A DNA stretch of 23,262 nucleotides from positions 1 through 23,262 of the forward strand of contig JBCCGE010000049.1 in the NCBI GenBank assembly GCA_039029455.1, in the 5' to 3' direction. Under the pieces are notes generated by a model that made no database searches, had not been told where the DNA came from, and worked only from the letters and a program-made list of their open reading frames with translations. The translations under genes were made by a program, and so were the position numbers. Numbering within the stretch: the first letter of the stretch is position 1; every line of letters begins with the position of its first letter. The stretch is from JBCCGE01 sp039029455. GTDB lineage: Bacteria > Pseudomonadota > Gammaproteobacteria > Arenicellales > Poriferihabitantaceae. Below, one piece after another: positions 1 to 7,412 of the stretch.

Positions 1-301
1 AGGAAAGTTGAAAACGAAGTCCAGTATTCATCAGATATGTATGACCTGGAACGCTGCCCCTCAGGAAAATTTAGCCAATTGAAATATATGCTTTGGTTTC
101 AAAGAATCTTATCATTAATTTACTACCACTCCCGACAGTGGCCTCAGAATAGAACTATCTGCCCAAACTGGAAAAAGAGTTAGACGATCTACTAAAACAA
201 AAGATCGTAAAGAAGCCGCGGCTTTAGAAGCCAAGTGGAAACTTGAAGTTTTTAGAGTATCCCAGTGGGATGCGAAACCGTCTAAGAGCTTTGAGGAGTT
301 A
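1..301. other. Left-edge region upstream of the integrase ATG
   Basis: No complete gene is visible here. The integrase reading frame is open from base 119 to its first ATG at 302. Those 61 codons read like the N-terminal part of a phage-type integrase (for example TGKRVRRSTKTKDRKEAA), but contain no ATG, GTG or TTG. In the same frame there are stops at 116-118 (TAA) and 80-82 (TGA). Another frame is open from base 1 to the stop at 181-183 but gives an unrecognised peptide. The region is AT-rich compared with the genes to the right of the tRNA, which fits element DNA. Confidence 0.6.
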
Positions 302-1192
302 ATGGTCGCTTATCTGAAAGCCACTCAAACCGAGAAAAAATCTGCCTTTAAAGACCGAACTAGAGTCAAAAATCTGCGTCCCTACTTTCAAGGCAGGTAC
401 ATGAATGAGTTAGCCGGAAGAAACATTAGTGAGTACATAGCAATGCGAAAAGAGATAGGCCGCAGTAATGCCACGATTAATCGCGAACTAGCACTCCTTT
501 CTGCGGCCATAAATTACGCAAATCGTGAGTGGGATTGGGAACTGCCAAATGTTGTTGCCGGCAGAAAACTGAAAGAGGCAGAGGGTCGTGTTCGTTGGTT
601 AACGATTAATGAATACCAAAGTCTCCTCGAAGCTGCATCTCAAGAACCACATGCTTCACACCTTGCCGGTTTCATAAAACTCGCAACCCATACCGGTTGC
701 CGCTCTGGTGAATTGCTAGGACTGGAGTGGTCTCGGATAGATTTGGAATCGGGGATTTTCTTTTTGGAAGGTCACCAGACCAAATCGGGCAAGCGAAGAA
801 GCATACCTCTCAACAGTACAGCAACCCGAGTGTTAGAAGAACGGGACGCTTACCGGCTCGAATACTGCCCTGATTCTCCGTGGGTTTTTTGCCGCAAAGA
901 TGGTAGTCGCTTTGTTTCGTTTCGGAAGAGCTTCAATACGGCCCGTATACGTGCTGGCTTGAATGATTTTAGAATACACGATCTCAGGCATACCTGCGCA
1001 GCGTGGTTGGTTTCAAACGGCGTTCCTTTGACTGAAGTTCGTGACCTACTGGGTCACAGCACAGTAAAAATGACTGAGCGTTATGCTCATCTCGCGCCTG
1101 AAAACGTTCGTGCTGCGGTTAACCGTCTCGATGATTGGTCACGATTAAGTCACATCACAAACAACGCAGCTTTGCCAATCAGTGGCCACTGA
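302..1192 (+). CDS. Tyrosine recombinase / phage-type integrase, possibly 5'-truncated
   Basis: This is a site-specific tyrosine recombinase of the kind that inserts mobile elements into tRNA genes. Counting from the ATG at 302 (296 residues), the catalytic set is complete: R134 (THTGCRSGELLGLEW), K161, H226 and R229 (HDLRH), H252 (LGHS) and nucleophile Y261 (ERYAHL). The core-binding SAM-like domain covers about residues 1-90. The frame runs open back to base 119, which would give about 357 residues with an arm-binding-like N-terminus, but no start codon exists there. Either the protein starts at 302, or a frameshift or deletion removed the true start. It reads toward the 3' end of tRNA-Phe, 32 bp away, the usual layout of an integrase at its attachment site. 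Composition is more AT-rich than the genes beyond the tRNA. Confidence 0.85.
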   Translation: MVAYLKATQTEKKSAFKDRTRVKNLRPYFQGRYMNELAGRNISEYIAMRKEIGRSNATINRELALLSAAINYANREWDWELPNVVAGRKLKEAEGRVRWLTINEYQSLLEAASQEPHASHLAGFIKLATHTGCRSGELLGLEWSRIDLESGIFFLEGHQTKSGKRRSIPLNSTATRVLEERDAYRLEYCPDSPWVFCRKDGSRFVSFRKSFNTARIRAGLNDFRIHDLRHTCAAWLVSNGVPLTEVRDLLGHSTVKMTERYAHLAPENVRAAVNRLDDWSRLSHITNNAALPISGH

Positions 1193-1224
1193 TTGGATAA
1201 GGTATTAATAACTTAGGGAATAAA

Positions 1225-1265
1225 TGGTGGCCAGGGACAGAATCGAACTGCCGACACGGGGATTT
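1225..1265. other. Candidate attachment site at the tRNA-Phe 3' end
   Basis: Inferred from context: an integrase gene ends 32 bp from the CCA end of this tRNA and points toward it. Such enzymes commonly recombine in the 3' half of a tRNA gene, which stays intact after insertion. I did not find a second copy of the tRNA 3' end in the window, so the other boundary should lie to the left, outside it. The exact limits of the core are unknown. Confidence 0.45.
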
Positions 1266-1300
1266 TCAGTCCCCTGCTCTACCGACTGAGCTACCTGGCC
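1225..1300 (-). tRNA. tRNA-Phe (anticodon GAA)
   Basis: Read on the - strand this 76-nt gene starts GGCCAGG and ends CCTGGCC-A-CCA, so the acceptor stem pairs perfectly and CCA is encoded. The D arm is GCTC...GAGC. The anticodon stem is GGGGA/TCCCC around loop CTGAAAA, giving anticodon GAA (Phe). The T arm has TTCGATT. Its 3' end faces the integrase and is the likely integration target. Confidence 0.97.
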
Positions 1301-1319
1301 ATCGTGTGGAGAGCGATGG

Positions 1320-1348
1320 ATTAAAGAATAAGCGTGGACATTAGTCAA
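1320..1348 (-). promoter_or_regulatory. Sigma-70 promoter of tRNA-Phe
   Basis: On the - strand TTGACT (1348-1343) and TTTAAT (1325-1320) are separated by exactly 17 bp. The -10 is followed by a C-rich stretch, and the tRNA begins 19 bp further on. Spacing and match to the consensus are good for a stable-RNA promoter. Confidence 0.7.
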
Positions 1349-1408
1349 GGAGATTATGGATCGCGCGCTGATTTTACTTTTTCATCGCAAAATTTTTCTG
1401 AATCGGTC

Positions 1409-2317
1409 TTAACCTTTGCCGTAGTTTTTGCCCTCAGTGACGACGAAGTCCATGAACACCTGAGAGGTCTGGGAGAGTTTTTTTCCCTTACGGTAACAGA
1501 TGTACCACTTTCGCATAATCGGAAACTGCTCGACGTCCAGCGAGACCAGCCGACCGGCTTTTAATTCAAGTTCTACGGTGTGAGCAGAAACGACAGCAAG
1601 GCCGAGACCGGCTTCGACACTTTGTTTAATGGTCTCGTTGCTTGAGAGCTGAATGCTGTGCTCCAGTGAGACGTCAAACTGGTCGAACACCCGTTTCATC
1701 GCGGTCCGGGTTCCGGATCCTGGCTCCCTCACAACAAATGTCTGCTCGTTCATCAGATGAATCGGAACTTTCTTTTTGCCTGCTAAAGGGTGGGCCGGAT
1801 TGGCAATCAGAATTAGGGGATTGTCCATAAATGAAATCGCCTCGACATCAAGATTGGCTGGCGGTATTCCCATTAGCACCAGATCGGGCGTGTTAGCTTC
1901 GAGAGCCTTGATCAGCTCCTCCCGATTCATCACATCCAGACTGATGTTAACGCTGGTGTACTGCTCGCAAAACTTCGACAGCAGCCGCGTGGCAAAGTAG
2001 TTAACTGTGGAGGCGATGCATATTTTGAGCTGGCCGCCTTCAATCCCGCGAAGACTGTTCACATCGCGCTCGATTTCACCCAGCTGGTCGATCATAATCC
2101 GGCTGTGGCGCACCATCGTGTTTCCGGCTTCCGTGAGGTGGACTTTTTTGCCGATTTGCTCGAAAAGAGGCAGTTCGATCATGGACTCAAGCTGTTTGAC
2201 CTGCATCGACACCGCAGGCTGGGTGAGATGCAGTTCCTCGGCAGCTCGGGTAAAGCTCAAATGTCTTGCGACAGATTCAAACACCTGAAGTTGGCGCATG
2301 GTGATATGGAGTGGCAT
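1409..2317 (-). CDS. cbbR: LysR-family transcriptional regulator, CbbR-like
   Basis: A 302-residue LysR-type regulator. An N-terminal winged helix-turn-helix (about residues 7-65, with SFTRAAEELHLTQPAVSMQVKQLE) is followed by a LysR substrate-binding domain (about 95-295). The overall sequence resembles CbbR, the regulator of Calvin-cycle genes, and the gene is divergent from phosphoribulokinase, the classical CbbR layout. It would bind the shared 96-bp intergenic region and respond to a Calvin-cycle metabolite or redox signal (family knowledge). The ATG at 2317 is used; a second Met at residue 7 is possible. The gene runs on toward tRNA-Phe with no clear terminator between them. The LysR call is very secure; the CbbR assignment is less so. 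Confidence 0.88.
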   Translation of the reverse strand: MPLHITMRQLQVFESVARHLSFTRAAEELHLTQPAVSMQVKQLESMIELPLFEQIGKKVHLTEAGNTMVRHSRIMIDQLGEIERDVNSLRGIEGGQLKICIASTVNYFATRLLSKFCEQYTSVNISLDVMNREELIKALEANTPDLVLMGIPPANLDVEAISFMDNPLILIANPAHPLAGKKKVPIHLMNEQTFVVREPGSGTRTAMKRVFDQFDVSLEHSIQLSSNETIKQSVEAGLGLAVVSAHTVELELKAGRLVSLDVEQFPIMRKWYICYRKGKKLSQTSQVFMDFVVTEGKNYGKG

Positions 2318-2357
2318 AGCGAAAACGTCGGACTCGATCTATAAAACAGACTTAGAA

Positions 2358-2388
2358 TTATAGAATACGTTATAAGTAATTAGTTATA
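2358..2388. promoter_or_regulatory. Candidate LysR/CbbR operator with three 13-bp-spaced half-sites
   Basis: Between the divergent regulator and phosphoribulokinase genes, TTATA (2358-2362), TATAA (2371-2375) and TTATA (2384-2388) alternate in orientation. Their starts are spaced exactly 13 bp apart. LysR regulators bind interrupted AT-rich dyads at such places. No in-window site exists for comparison, so this is inference from position and symmetry. Confidence 0.5.
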
Positions 2389-2413
2389 CAACGCGAAAGA
2401 AAAATAAACCTTT

Positions 2414-3307
2414 ATGTCTCGAGAACATCCTATTCTGGCAATCACCGGCTCGTCGGGAGCAGGTACAACCACCGTCAAGGTCGCGTTTGACCATATTTTT
2501 CAGCGTGAGAACATCAACGCAGCATTTGTCAGTGGTGATTGCTTCCATCTGCATACCCGAGCCGAGTATCAGGAGCTGCTCGATACCCTTGATGATGAGA
2601 AGGATCGACATCTTAGTCATTTCGGCCCAGAAGGAAATGATTTCAACGCCTTAGAAGATTTATTTAGAAATTACTCAAACAATGGATCCGGTAAATACCG
2701 GTACTACCTACACGACCACAGAGAAGCGCGATACCACAGCAAACGTCTATCGATGAGCCTGGAACCCGGCACGTTTACACCTTATGAAGATCTGCCTAAA
2801 GACACCGATATTCTGTTTTATGAGGGGCTTCATGGCCTGGTTCAGGGCGATGGGTACGATGCAGCGCAATATGTCGATGTGGGTGTAGGGGTCGTACCCA
2901 CGGTCAATCTGGAGTGGATCCAGAAAATACACCGGGACGGCAACGAACGAGGGCATTCTCAGGAGGCCATTGTCGACACAATTCTCAGACGCATGCCGGA
3001 CTACGTAAACCACATCACGCCGCAGTTCTCACTGACAGACATTAACTTCCAGCGCGTGCCAACTGTCGACACCTCAAATCCGTTTATTGCCCGCGATATT
3101 CCCACCCTTGATGAGAGTTTTGTGGTGATCCGATTCAAGGACTGGGGCAAGTTTGATGTGGATTTCCCCTACCTGCTGAGCATGATCCACGACTCGTTCA
3201 TGTCGCGAAGAAACACTATGGTGGTTCCCGGCGGTAAGATGGGTATGGCGATCGAGATTATTTTTGCGCCGATTCTGCAAAAGACACTTGCGCTGCGCGA
3301 AGTCTGA
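2414..3307 (+). CDS. prk: Phosphoribulokinase
   Basis: Phosphoribulokinase makes ribulose 1,5-bisphosphate from ribulose 5-phosphate and ATP, the step that feeds RuBisCO. The 297-residue length fits the short proteobacterial class I enzyme. The P-loop GSSGAGTT lies at residues 12-19. Further family blocks are DILFYEGLHG, VNLEWIQK, NFQRVPTVDTSNPF and the C-terminal VVPGGKMGMAIEII. From memory, stretches such as DTILRRMPDYVN and LLSMIHDSFMSR look closer to enzymes of autotrophic purple sulfur bacteria than to the PrkB of E. coli. It is divergent from the CbbR-like gene and ends 19 bp before the convergent ampD. No RuBisCO gene is in the window, so an autotrophic role cannot be confirmed here. 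Confidence 0.95.
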   Translation: MSREHPILAITGSSGAGTTTVKVAFDHIFQRENINAAFVSGDCFHLHTRAEYQELLDTLDDEKDRHLSHFGPEGNDFNALEDLFRNYSNNGSGKYRYYLHDHREARYHSKRLSMSLEPGTFTPYEDLPKDTDILFYEGLHGLVQGDGYDAAQYVDVGVGVVPTVNLEWIQKIHRDGNERGHSQEAIVDTILRRMPDYVNHITPQFSLTDINFQRVPTVDTSNPFIARDIPTLDESFVVIRFKDWGKFDVDFPYLLSMIHDSFMSRRNTMVVPGGKMGMAIEIIFAPILQKTLALREV

Positions 3308-3326
3308 GCGGGATCCCGGATAATTC

Positions 3327-3890
3327 TCAGAACAAAGAACGGAGCCGGTCCCAGTCAAAGTGAGGTCCGGGATCGGTCTTCCGCCCTGGCGCTATATCGC
3401 TGTGACCGACTATCCTGTCGGAATCAATTTTAGGGTATTCAACTCGCAGGGCAGTCACCAGCGTAGCAAGAACATCGTACTGAACCGATTCAAAGTCAAC
3501 GGTATCGCATCCTTCAAGTTCAATCCCAATGGAAAAATCGTTGACCGCTGTGCGACCGTCAAAGCGAGACTGTCCGGCATGCCAGCCGCGGTGATTCCCG
3601 GACACAAACTGCAGCAGTTCACCGCTCCGCTTGATATAGAAATGAGCGGAAACCTGTAGTTCCCTGATTTCACCGAAATAGGGATGCGCCGATGGTTCAA
3701 GTTCGTTGCAGAAAAAACTCTCGACAAAATCCCCACCAAACGTATCGGGCGGCAAGCTGATGGCATGGATCACGATGACGCTGATATCGTCAACATCCGG
3801 TCTGAAGTCGTAATTGGGGGACGGTACACAGCGGGCACCGGAGTACCAGCCGTTACGAAAGTCAGGATGGTTACCTCGCGTCCTACTCAT
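3327..3890 (-). CDS. ampD: 1,6-anhydro-N-acetylmuramyl-L-alanine amidase AmpD
   Basis: AmpD is the cytosolic zinc amidase that cuts the peptide from anhydro-muropeptides during cell-wall recycling; its loss can induce AmpC beta-lactamase in some species. The protein has the Amidase_2 fold with family blocks GWYSGARCVPSPNYD, ISLPP, FGGDFVESFF, SAHFYIKRSGE, WHAGQS, NDFSIGIELEG and GHSDIAPGRKTDPGPHFDW. The zinc ligands by homology are the His in VIHAISLPP, the His in GHSD and the Asp of KTDPGP. I prefer the ATG at 3890 (187 residues), which overlaps the upstream gene by 8 bp. A TTG at 3908 would add six residues. It is the last gene of a four-gene overlapping set. Confidence 0.95.
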   Translation of the reverse strand: MSRTRGNHPDFRNGWYSGARCVPSPNYDFRPDVDDISVIVIHAISLPPDTFGGDFVESFFCNELEPSAHPYFGEIRELQVSAHFYIKRSGELLQFVSGNHRGWHAGQSRFDGRTAVNDFSIGIELEGCDTVDFESVQYDVLATLVTALRVEYPKIDSDRIVGHSDIAPGRKTDPGPHFDWDRLRSLF

Positions 3891-4503
3891 CGAACAATGC
3901 GAGACCAATCTGGTGTTTGGTAGTTTTTGAAAACGTCAGATCAAATTCCTTTTTCAGGTTACCGCCAAATGCAAGTAACGGCGCCAGATCGCCGCTTTTG
4001 AGTTCCAGTTCGATTTCATACAGTGTCTGCTGGCGATTGTTGGCGCGAATACTGGCGGTATCAAACACCATTTCAACGTCACTTTTATCAAGTCGCAGAT
4101 TGCGAATCACACGTTCCGTATCCACTTCTATTCTGGATACAATCTTTCGGTCCAGCTGAACCAGCTTGCACAACTGACGCTTCAATTCAGAGTCCGGTAA
4201 CTCGTGCATGGTGCTTAGCCAGTCATCGATGGGCGCTTCGTACTCCTGGCGGCTCGAGAGTCCCTGAATCATCTGACCAGGCATTTTCAGAGCCGCCACA
4301 AACCGGCTGTCTTCCCAGCGGGCTCTGAGCGACGAACGCTGTTTCAGCAGTGCCCAGTCGATGGTGTCATAGTATCGGGCACGATACTGCAGAGCGGTAT
4401 TGTCATCAGCTGGAACGTCGACAGCAGGCAAGACGCCACTTTCCAAAACGGACTGCAATACCGCTGCGTCAGGCGCCGTAAGCTTGAGTTCGGTCTCGAT
4501 CAA
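3883..4503 (-). CDS. CYTH-domain protein, probable inorganic triphosphatase
   Basis: A 206-residue protein with the CYTH (triphosphate tunnel metalloenzyme) signature ExExK at its N-terminus: E3, E5 and K7 in MIETELKL. Further charged strands follow, including SSLRARWED, FVAALKMPG, RQEYEAP and EIELELKSGD, which would line the tunnel. Bacterial members hydrolyse inorganic triphosphate or, in one class, make cAMP. The architecture here, CYTH alone without a CHAD domain, fits a phosphatase best. The start codon is TTG at 4503, overlapping the stop of the upstream gene in TTGA, so translation is probably coupled. It sits between a CorC-like membrane protein and ampD; the context does not specify its substrate. 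Confidence 0.82.
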   Translation of the reverse strand: MIETELKLTAPDAAVLQSVLESGVLPAVDVPADDNTALQYRARYYDTIDWALLKQRSSLRARWEDSRFVAALKMPGQMIQGLSSRQEYEAPIDDWLSTMHELPDSELKRQLCKLVQLDRKIVSRIEVDTERVIRNLRLDKSDVEMVFDTASIRANNRQQTLYEIELELKSGDLAPLLAFGGNLKKEFDLTFSKTTKHQIGLALFDE

Positions 4504-5759
4504 GCCGGCTCTACTTTGAGCTTTACTACAGCCCGCTCGGTGGTTTCGTCCACAATAAATCGATAACCCTGCTCCACCACCTGCTCGCCCACAGACGGGA
4601 TATGACCAAGCTGTGACATAACCAATCCGCCGATAGTGTGTGAGACCTTGGTGTTCAGGTTGATGTTCAGAATGTCATTCACTTCGGACACCGACATTCT
4701 TGAGTCCATTACAAACTGATCGTCTCCCAGGGATTCGAATACACGTTTTCTTCTGGGCAGATACTCCTCGAAGTCATAGCCAACATCGATGTCACCAACA
4801 ACTTCCTCGACGATATCCTCCATGGTAATGATGCCGATAGCAGATCCGAATTCATCCACGACTATGGCCATGCGATCTTCCCGTGCTCGAAGCACCGGTA
4901 GCAACTTGTCAATAGTCTGGAATTGCAGGACATAATGCGCGGGCTCAATCAGATCCTGAAGTTCCCGCTCCAGTAGTGAACTGTCCATCAAATCCCAGGT
5001 GCTCAGTGTCACAATTCCAATGATATTGCTGGTATTGCCCTTGTACACCGGCAGACGGTTATAGCCCTTTCGCCGCACAGTTGCGACGGCGTGCAGAATT
5101 TTTCGCGTGTTGTTAATAGCCGCAACTTCAGCAATTGGGATCATGGCCTCACCAACCGTTGTCTCTCCGAAGCGTATGACGCGACGAATTCGGCCGCGAT
5201 CAAATGCATCGACGGAAGACGTACGTTCTGTCATGTCTACAACAGCGCGAATCTGTTCCCGCGTCATAAACACATTCTGGTCCAGCTTACCGCCACCGAA
5301 GACCCGAGCCGCCAGTCGCGCAATTCGCGAGAAAACGAAGATGATCGGATAGAAAACAAATGAAAAAACCTTGAGCGGGTAAATCGCAATCGGGGCAATC
5401 TGATCAGACTTTTGCTGGTAGATACTCTTGGGGACGATTTCGCCGAGAATAAGAAGAATAGGGGTAAACACCAGAAAGGCATAAAAATCTCCGCGCTCCC
5501 CAAACAGATTGATGAACAACAGCGTGGCCAGTGTGGTAAGCCCCACCGTTGCGATGTTGGTACCGACGAGAGTGGTTCCCAACAGGACGTCGGGCGTCTT
5601 GTACAGTTCAAGAACTTCTTTGGCACCCTTGTCACCCTGATTGGCACGTGCATTCAGCTTCACCTTATCTGAATTGACCAAAGCAATTTCAGAGCCTGAG
5701 AAAAACCCTTTCAAAAGCAGCAGAATCAAAACAGCAAAAATCATTGCTACTACTGTCAT
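4500..5759 (-). CDS. DUF21/CBS/CorC-domain membrane protein (second of tandem pair)
   Basis: A 419-residue member of the CNNM/CorB/HlyC-like family, linked to magnesium and cobalt efflux or resistance. The N-terminal DUF21 region (about residues 1-190) has several hydrophobic helices and a short G-S-E-I-A-L-V-N motif after the first. Two CBS domains follow (about 200-330, with YNRLPVYKG and MAIVVDEFGSAIGIITMEDIVEEVVGDI split between them), then a CorC_HlyC domain to the end. An AGGAGG ribosome site at 5772-5767 lies 7 bp before ATG 5759 but only 4 bp before GTG 5762, so ATG is preferred. That start overlaps the upstream TGA. It is paralogous to the gene just upstream. Confidence 0.9.
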   Translation of the reverse strand: MTVVAMIFAVLILLLLKGFFSGSEIALVNSDKVKLNARANQGDKGAKEVLELYKTPDVLLGTTLVGTNIATVGLTTLATLLFINLFGERGDFYAFLVFTPILLILGEIVPKSIYQQKSDQIAPIAIYPLKVFSFVFYPIIFVFSRIARLAARVFGGGKLDQNVFMTREQIRAVVDMTERTSSVDAFDRGRIRRVIRFGETTVGEAMIPIAEVAAINNTRKILHAVATVRRKGYNRLPVYKGNTSNIIGIVTLSTWDLMDSSLLERELQDLIEPAHYVLQFQTIDKLLPVLRAREDRMAIVVDEFGSAIGIITMEDIVEEVVGDIDVGYDFEEYLPRRKRVFESLGDDQFVMDSRMSVSEVNDILNINLNTKVSHTIGGLVMSQLGHIPSVGEQVVEQGYRFIVDETTERAVVKLKVEPA

Positions 5760-7270
5760 CACGCCACCTCCTGTCGTTCGGGTACTGTTTTGTCGTCTTC
5801 GACGACGTCGCTGATATCATCGACCTCATCCGGTATCTGATCGCTGATTTCCTCGGTGGCGCCTTCGTCGCCGTCGTCGTCATCAACCTGACTTTCGGCC
5901 ACAATTATCTCAGTTGCACGATCGAAATCCTCCATATCAAGCCCTTTGGCGACCCGAACGCTGGCGACTCGATGGGCATCCATCTCCATTATTTCAATGA
6001 TGATGTCCTCCATCTCAACACGGTCTCCCACCTTTGGTAAACGATCCAGTAGTCGAAACGCAACGCCACCAATCGTCGTCATCCTTGGATCCCAGATGTC
6101 AAAGTTGGTCAGATTATCGAAATCCGTCAGCTTCATATCTCCAGGCACTTCGTAAATATTATTGTCTTTCTCCGCGTAAAGTCCTGCGGTCGCCCTCGAC
6201 CCACCACTGATATCGCCAAATATAAAGCTGACCACCCCACGCATCGTAATAAACCCTTCTACACCGCCGAATTCATTCAGGCAGGCTGCGGCACGGACGC
6301 GATGCCCCTGAAAGAAGTCAAACATTTCATCGACTTTCTTCGTCAACGGAACTACCACCGGCGGATGCATAATGTCCTCAGGTGTCAGCGATGTCATATC
6401 GACCCCATCAAGGACCAGTCGCAAAATGTCCTCCGCGTGCAGAAAGCCCACCAGATTGTCACGATGGGTTTTGAAAACAGGAACCCGGGGATGCTTGTAG
6501 GCGATGAACTTTTCCACCATTTCCGGAACGTCCATTTCAACGTTGAGAAACGCCATCTGTGTTCGTGGTGTCATAACCTCGACGATCTCGGTCTCGTTGG
6601 CCTCCAGCAGGTTGTAAATCAGCGCGCGCTCGGTCGCATCAAGCACTCCTTCCTGGGACACCTGTTCAACGAGGGTTAAGAACTCATCGACCTGCAGGAT
6701 GTTGTCCGCGGCTTTAGCTTCACCGACAAGAAAAGTGGTAATGCGATCGGCAATTCCGCGGATTATCCAAATCAAAGGCGAGACCAGCCGAACCCACAGA
6801 TTCATCGGTTCCGCTACGATTCGTGTGCTGTATCGAACCGGATTGGACACAGCGATGGTTTTCGGGGTGACTTCCCCTAGCAGGAGCAAGAGAGGCACCA
6901 TAACCAAAAGGTTAATCCAGCCGGCGTTTGCGGTCCCGTAAAGGGTGACCAGGATGCTGGTCATATTGGTGGCAGCCGCAACATTAACCAGTTCGTTACC
7001 GCTCAGGATAGACATGATCAGCCGGCGGGGCTGATCGAGCAGTTCATGAATGGTTTCAGCCCGCTCGCTGTTCTCCCGCCGCAGCTGCTGGAGGTCGAGA
7101 CGTGAAAGTGAAAATAAAGCGGTCTCTGAACTAGAGAAAAATGCCGAGCACACCAACAGCACGACCTGTACCGCCAATCGAACGATCATGTCCGGTTCGG
7201 CCAGTAATGCTGTGTCGAACGCAAAGGTTGCGACCACAGACTCCCAAGTCTGAAGCAGGTACTGTTGCAT
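5759..7270 (-). CDS. DUF21/CBS/CorC-domain membrane protein (first of tandem pair)
   Basis: A 503-residue protein of the same CNNM/CorB/HlyC-like family as its downstream neighbour. A hydrophobic DUF21 domain (about residues 25-215, with SSSETALFSLSRLDLQQLR and LLLLGEVTPKTIAV) precedes two CBS modules (MTPRTQMAFLNV, HPRVPVFKTHRDNLVGFLH, ACLNEFGGVEGFITMRGVV). A CorC_HlyC domain follows (TIGGVAFRLLDRLPKVGDRVEMED). Unlike its neighbour it ends in a very acidic tail, about residues 457-503, rich in Asp and Glu. Family members are inner-membrane proteins tied to divalent-cation handling. It is the first gene of a four-gene set and is divergent from ppk1 across 142 bp. Confidence 0.9.
   Translation of the reverse strand: MQQYLLQTWESVVATFAFDTALLAEPDMIVRLAVQVVLLVCSAFFSSSETALFSLSRLDLQQLRRENSERAETIHELLDQPRRLIMSILSGNELVNVAAATNMTSILVTLYGTANAGWINLLVMVPLLLLLGEVTPKTIAVSNPVRYSTRIVAEPMNLWVRLVSPLIWIIRGIADRITTFLVGEAKAADNILQVDEFLTLVEQVSQEGVLDATERALIYNLLEANETEIVEVMTPRTQMAFLNVEMDVPEMVEKFIAYKHPRVPVFKTHRDNLVGFLHAEDILRLVLDGVDMTSLTPEDIMHPPVVVPLTKKVDEMFDFFQGHRVRAAACLNEFGGVEGFITMRGVVSFIFGDISGGSRATAGLYAEKDNNIYEVPGDMKLTDFDNLTNFDIWDPRMTTIGGVAFRLLDRLPKVGDRVEMEDIIIEIMEMDAHRVASVRVAKGLDMEDFDRATEIIVAESQVDDDDGDEGATEEISDQIPDEVDDISDVVEDDKTVPERQEVA
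5767..5772 (-). promoter_or_regulatory. Strong Shine-Dalgarno deciding the start at 5759
   Basis: AGGAGG on the - strand lies inside the last codons of the upstream gene. Its spacing is 7 nt to ATG 5759 and 4 nt to the in-frame GTG 5762. The ATG is the better-placed start. Confidence 0.7.
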
Positions 7271-7382
7271 AGTTAATCGTCGAGCCTGTCGACGGAGGGT
7301 GCTCGTTCATAGAAGGCGTATAGCCTGAAGAGTGAATTAGCCTTAATATCGCTCAATATGCGACTGATTTCAATAATAAATG

Positions 7383-7388
7383 TATAAT
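7383..7388 (+). promoter_or_regulatory. Candidate -10 box for ppk1
   Basis: A perfect TATAAT lies 24 bp before the GTG at 7413, in the AT-rich 142-bp gap between divergent genes. A recognisable -35 at the right distance is lacking, so the call rests on the -10 and its position. Confidence 0.4.
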
Positions 7389-7412
7389 TTCTGATTTGAT
7401 CTACTGCGATAA

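Noticed and set aside
3309..3318. Palindrome CGGGATCCCG between the convergent prk and ampD genes
   Set aside because: It has no loop and no T-run, so it cannot form a normal terminator hairpin; a 10-bp palindrome of this composition can arise by chance.
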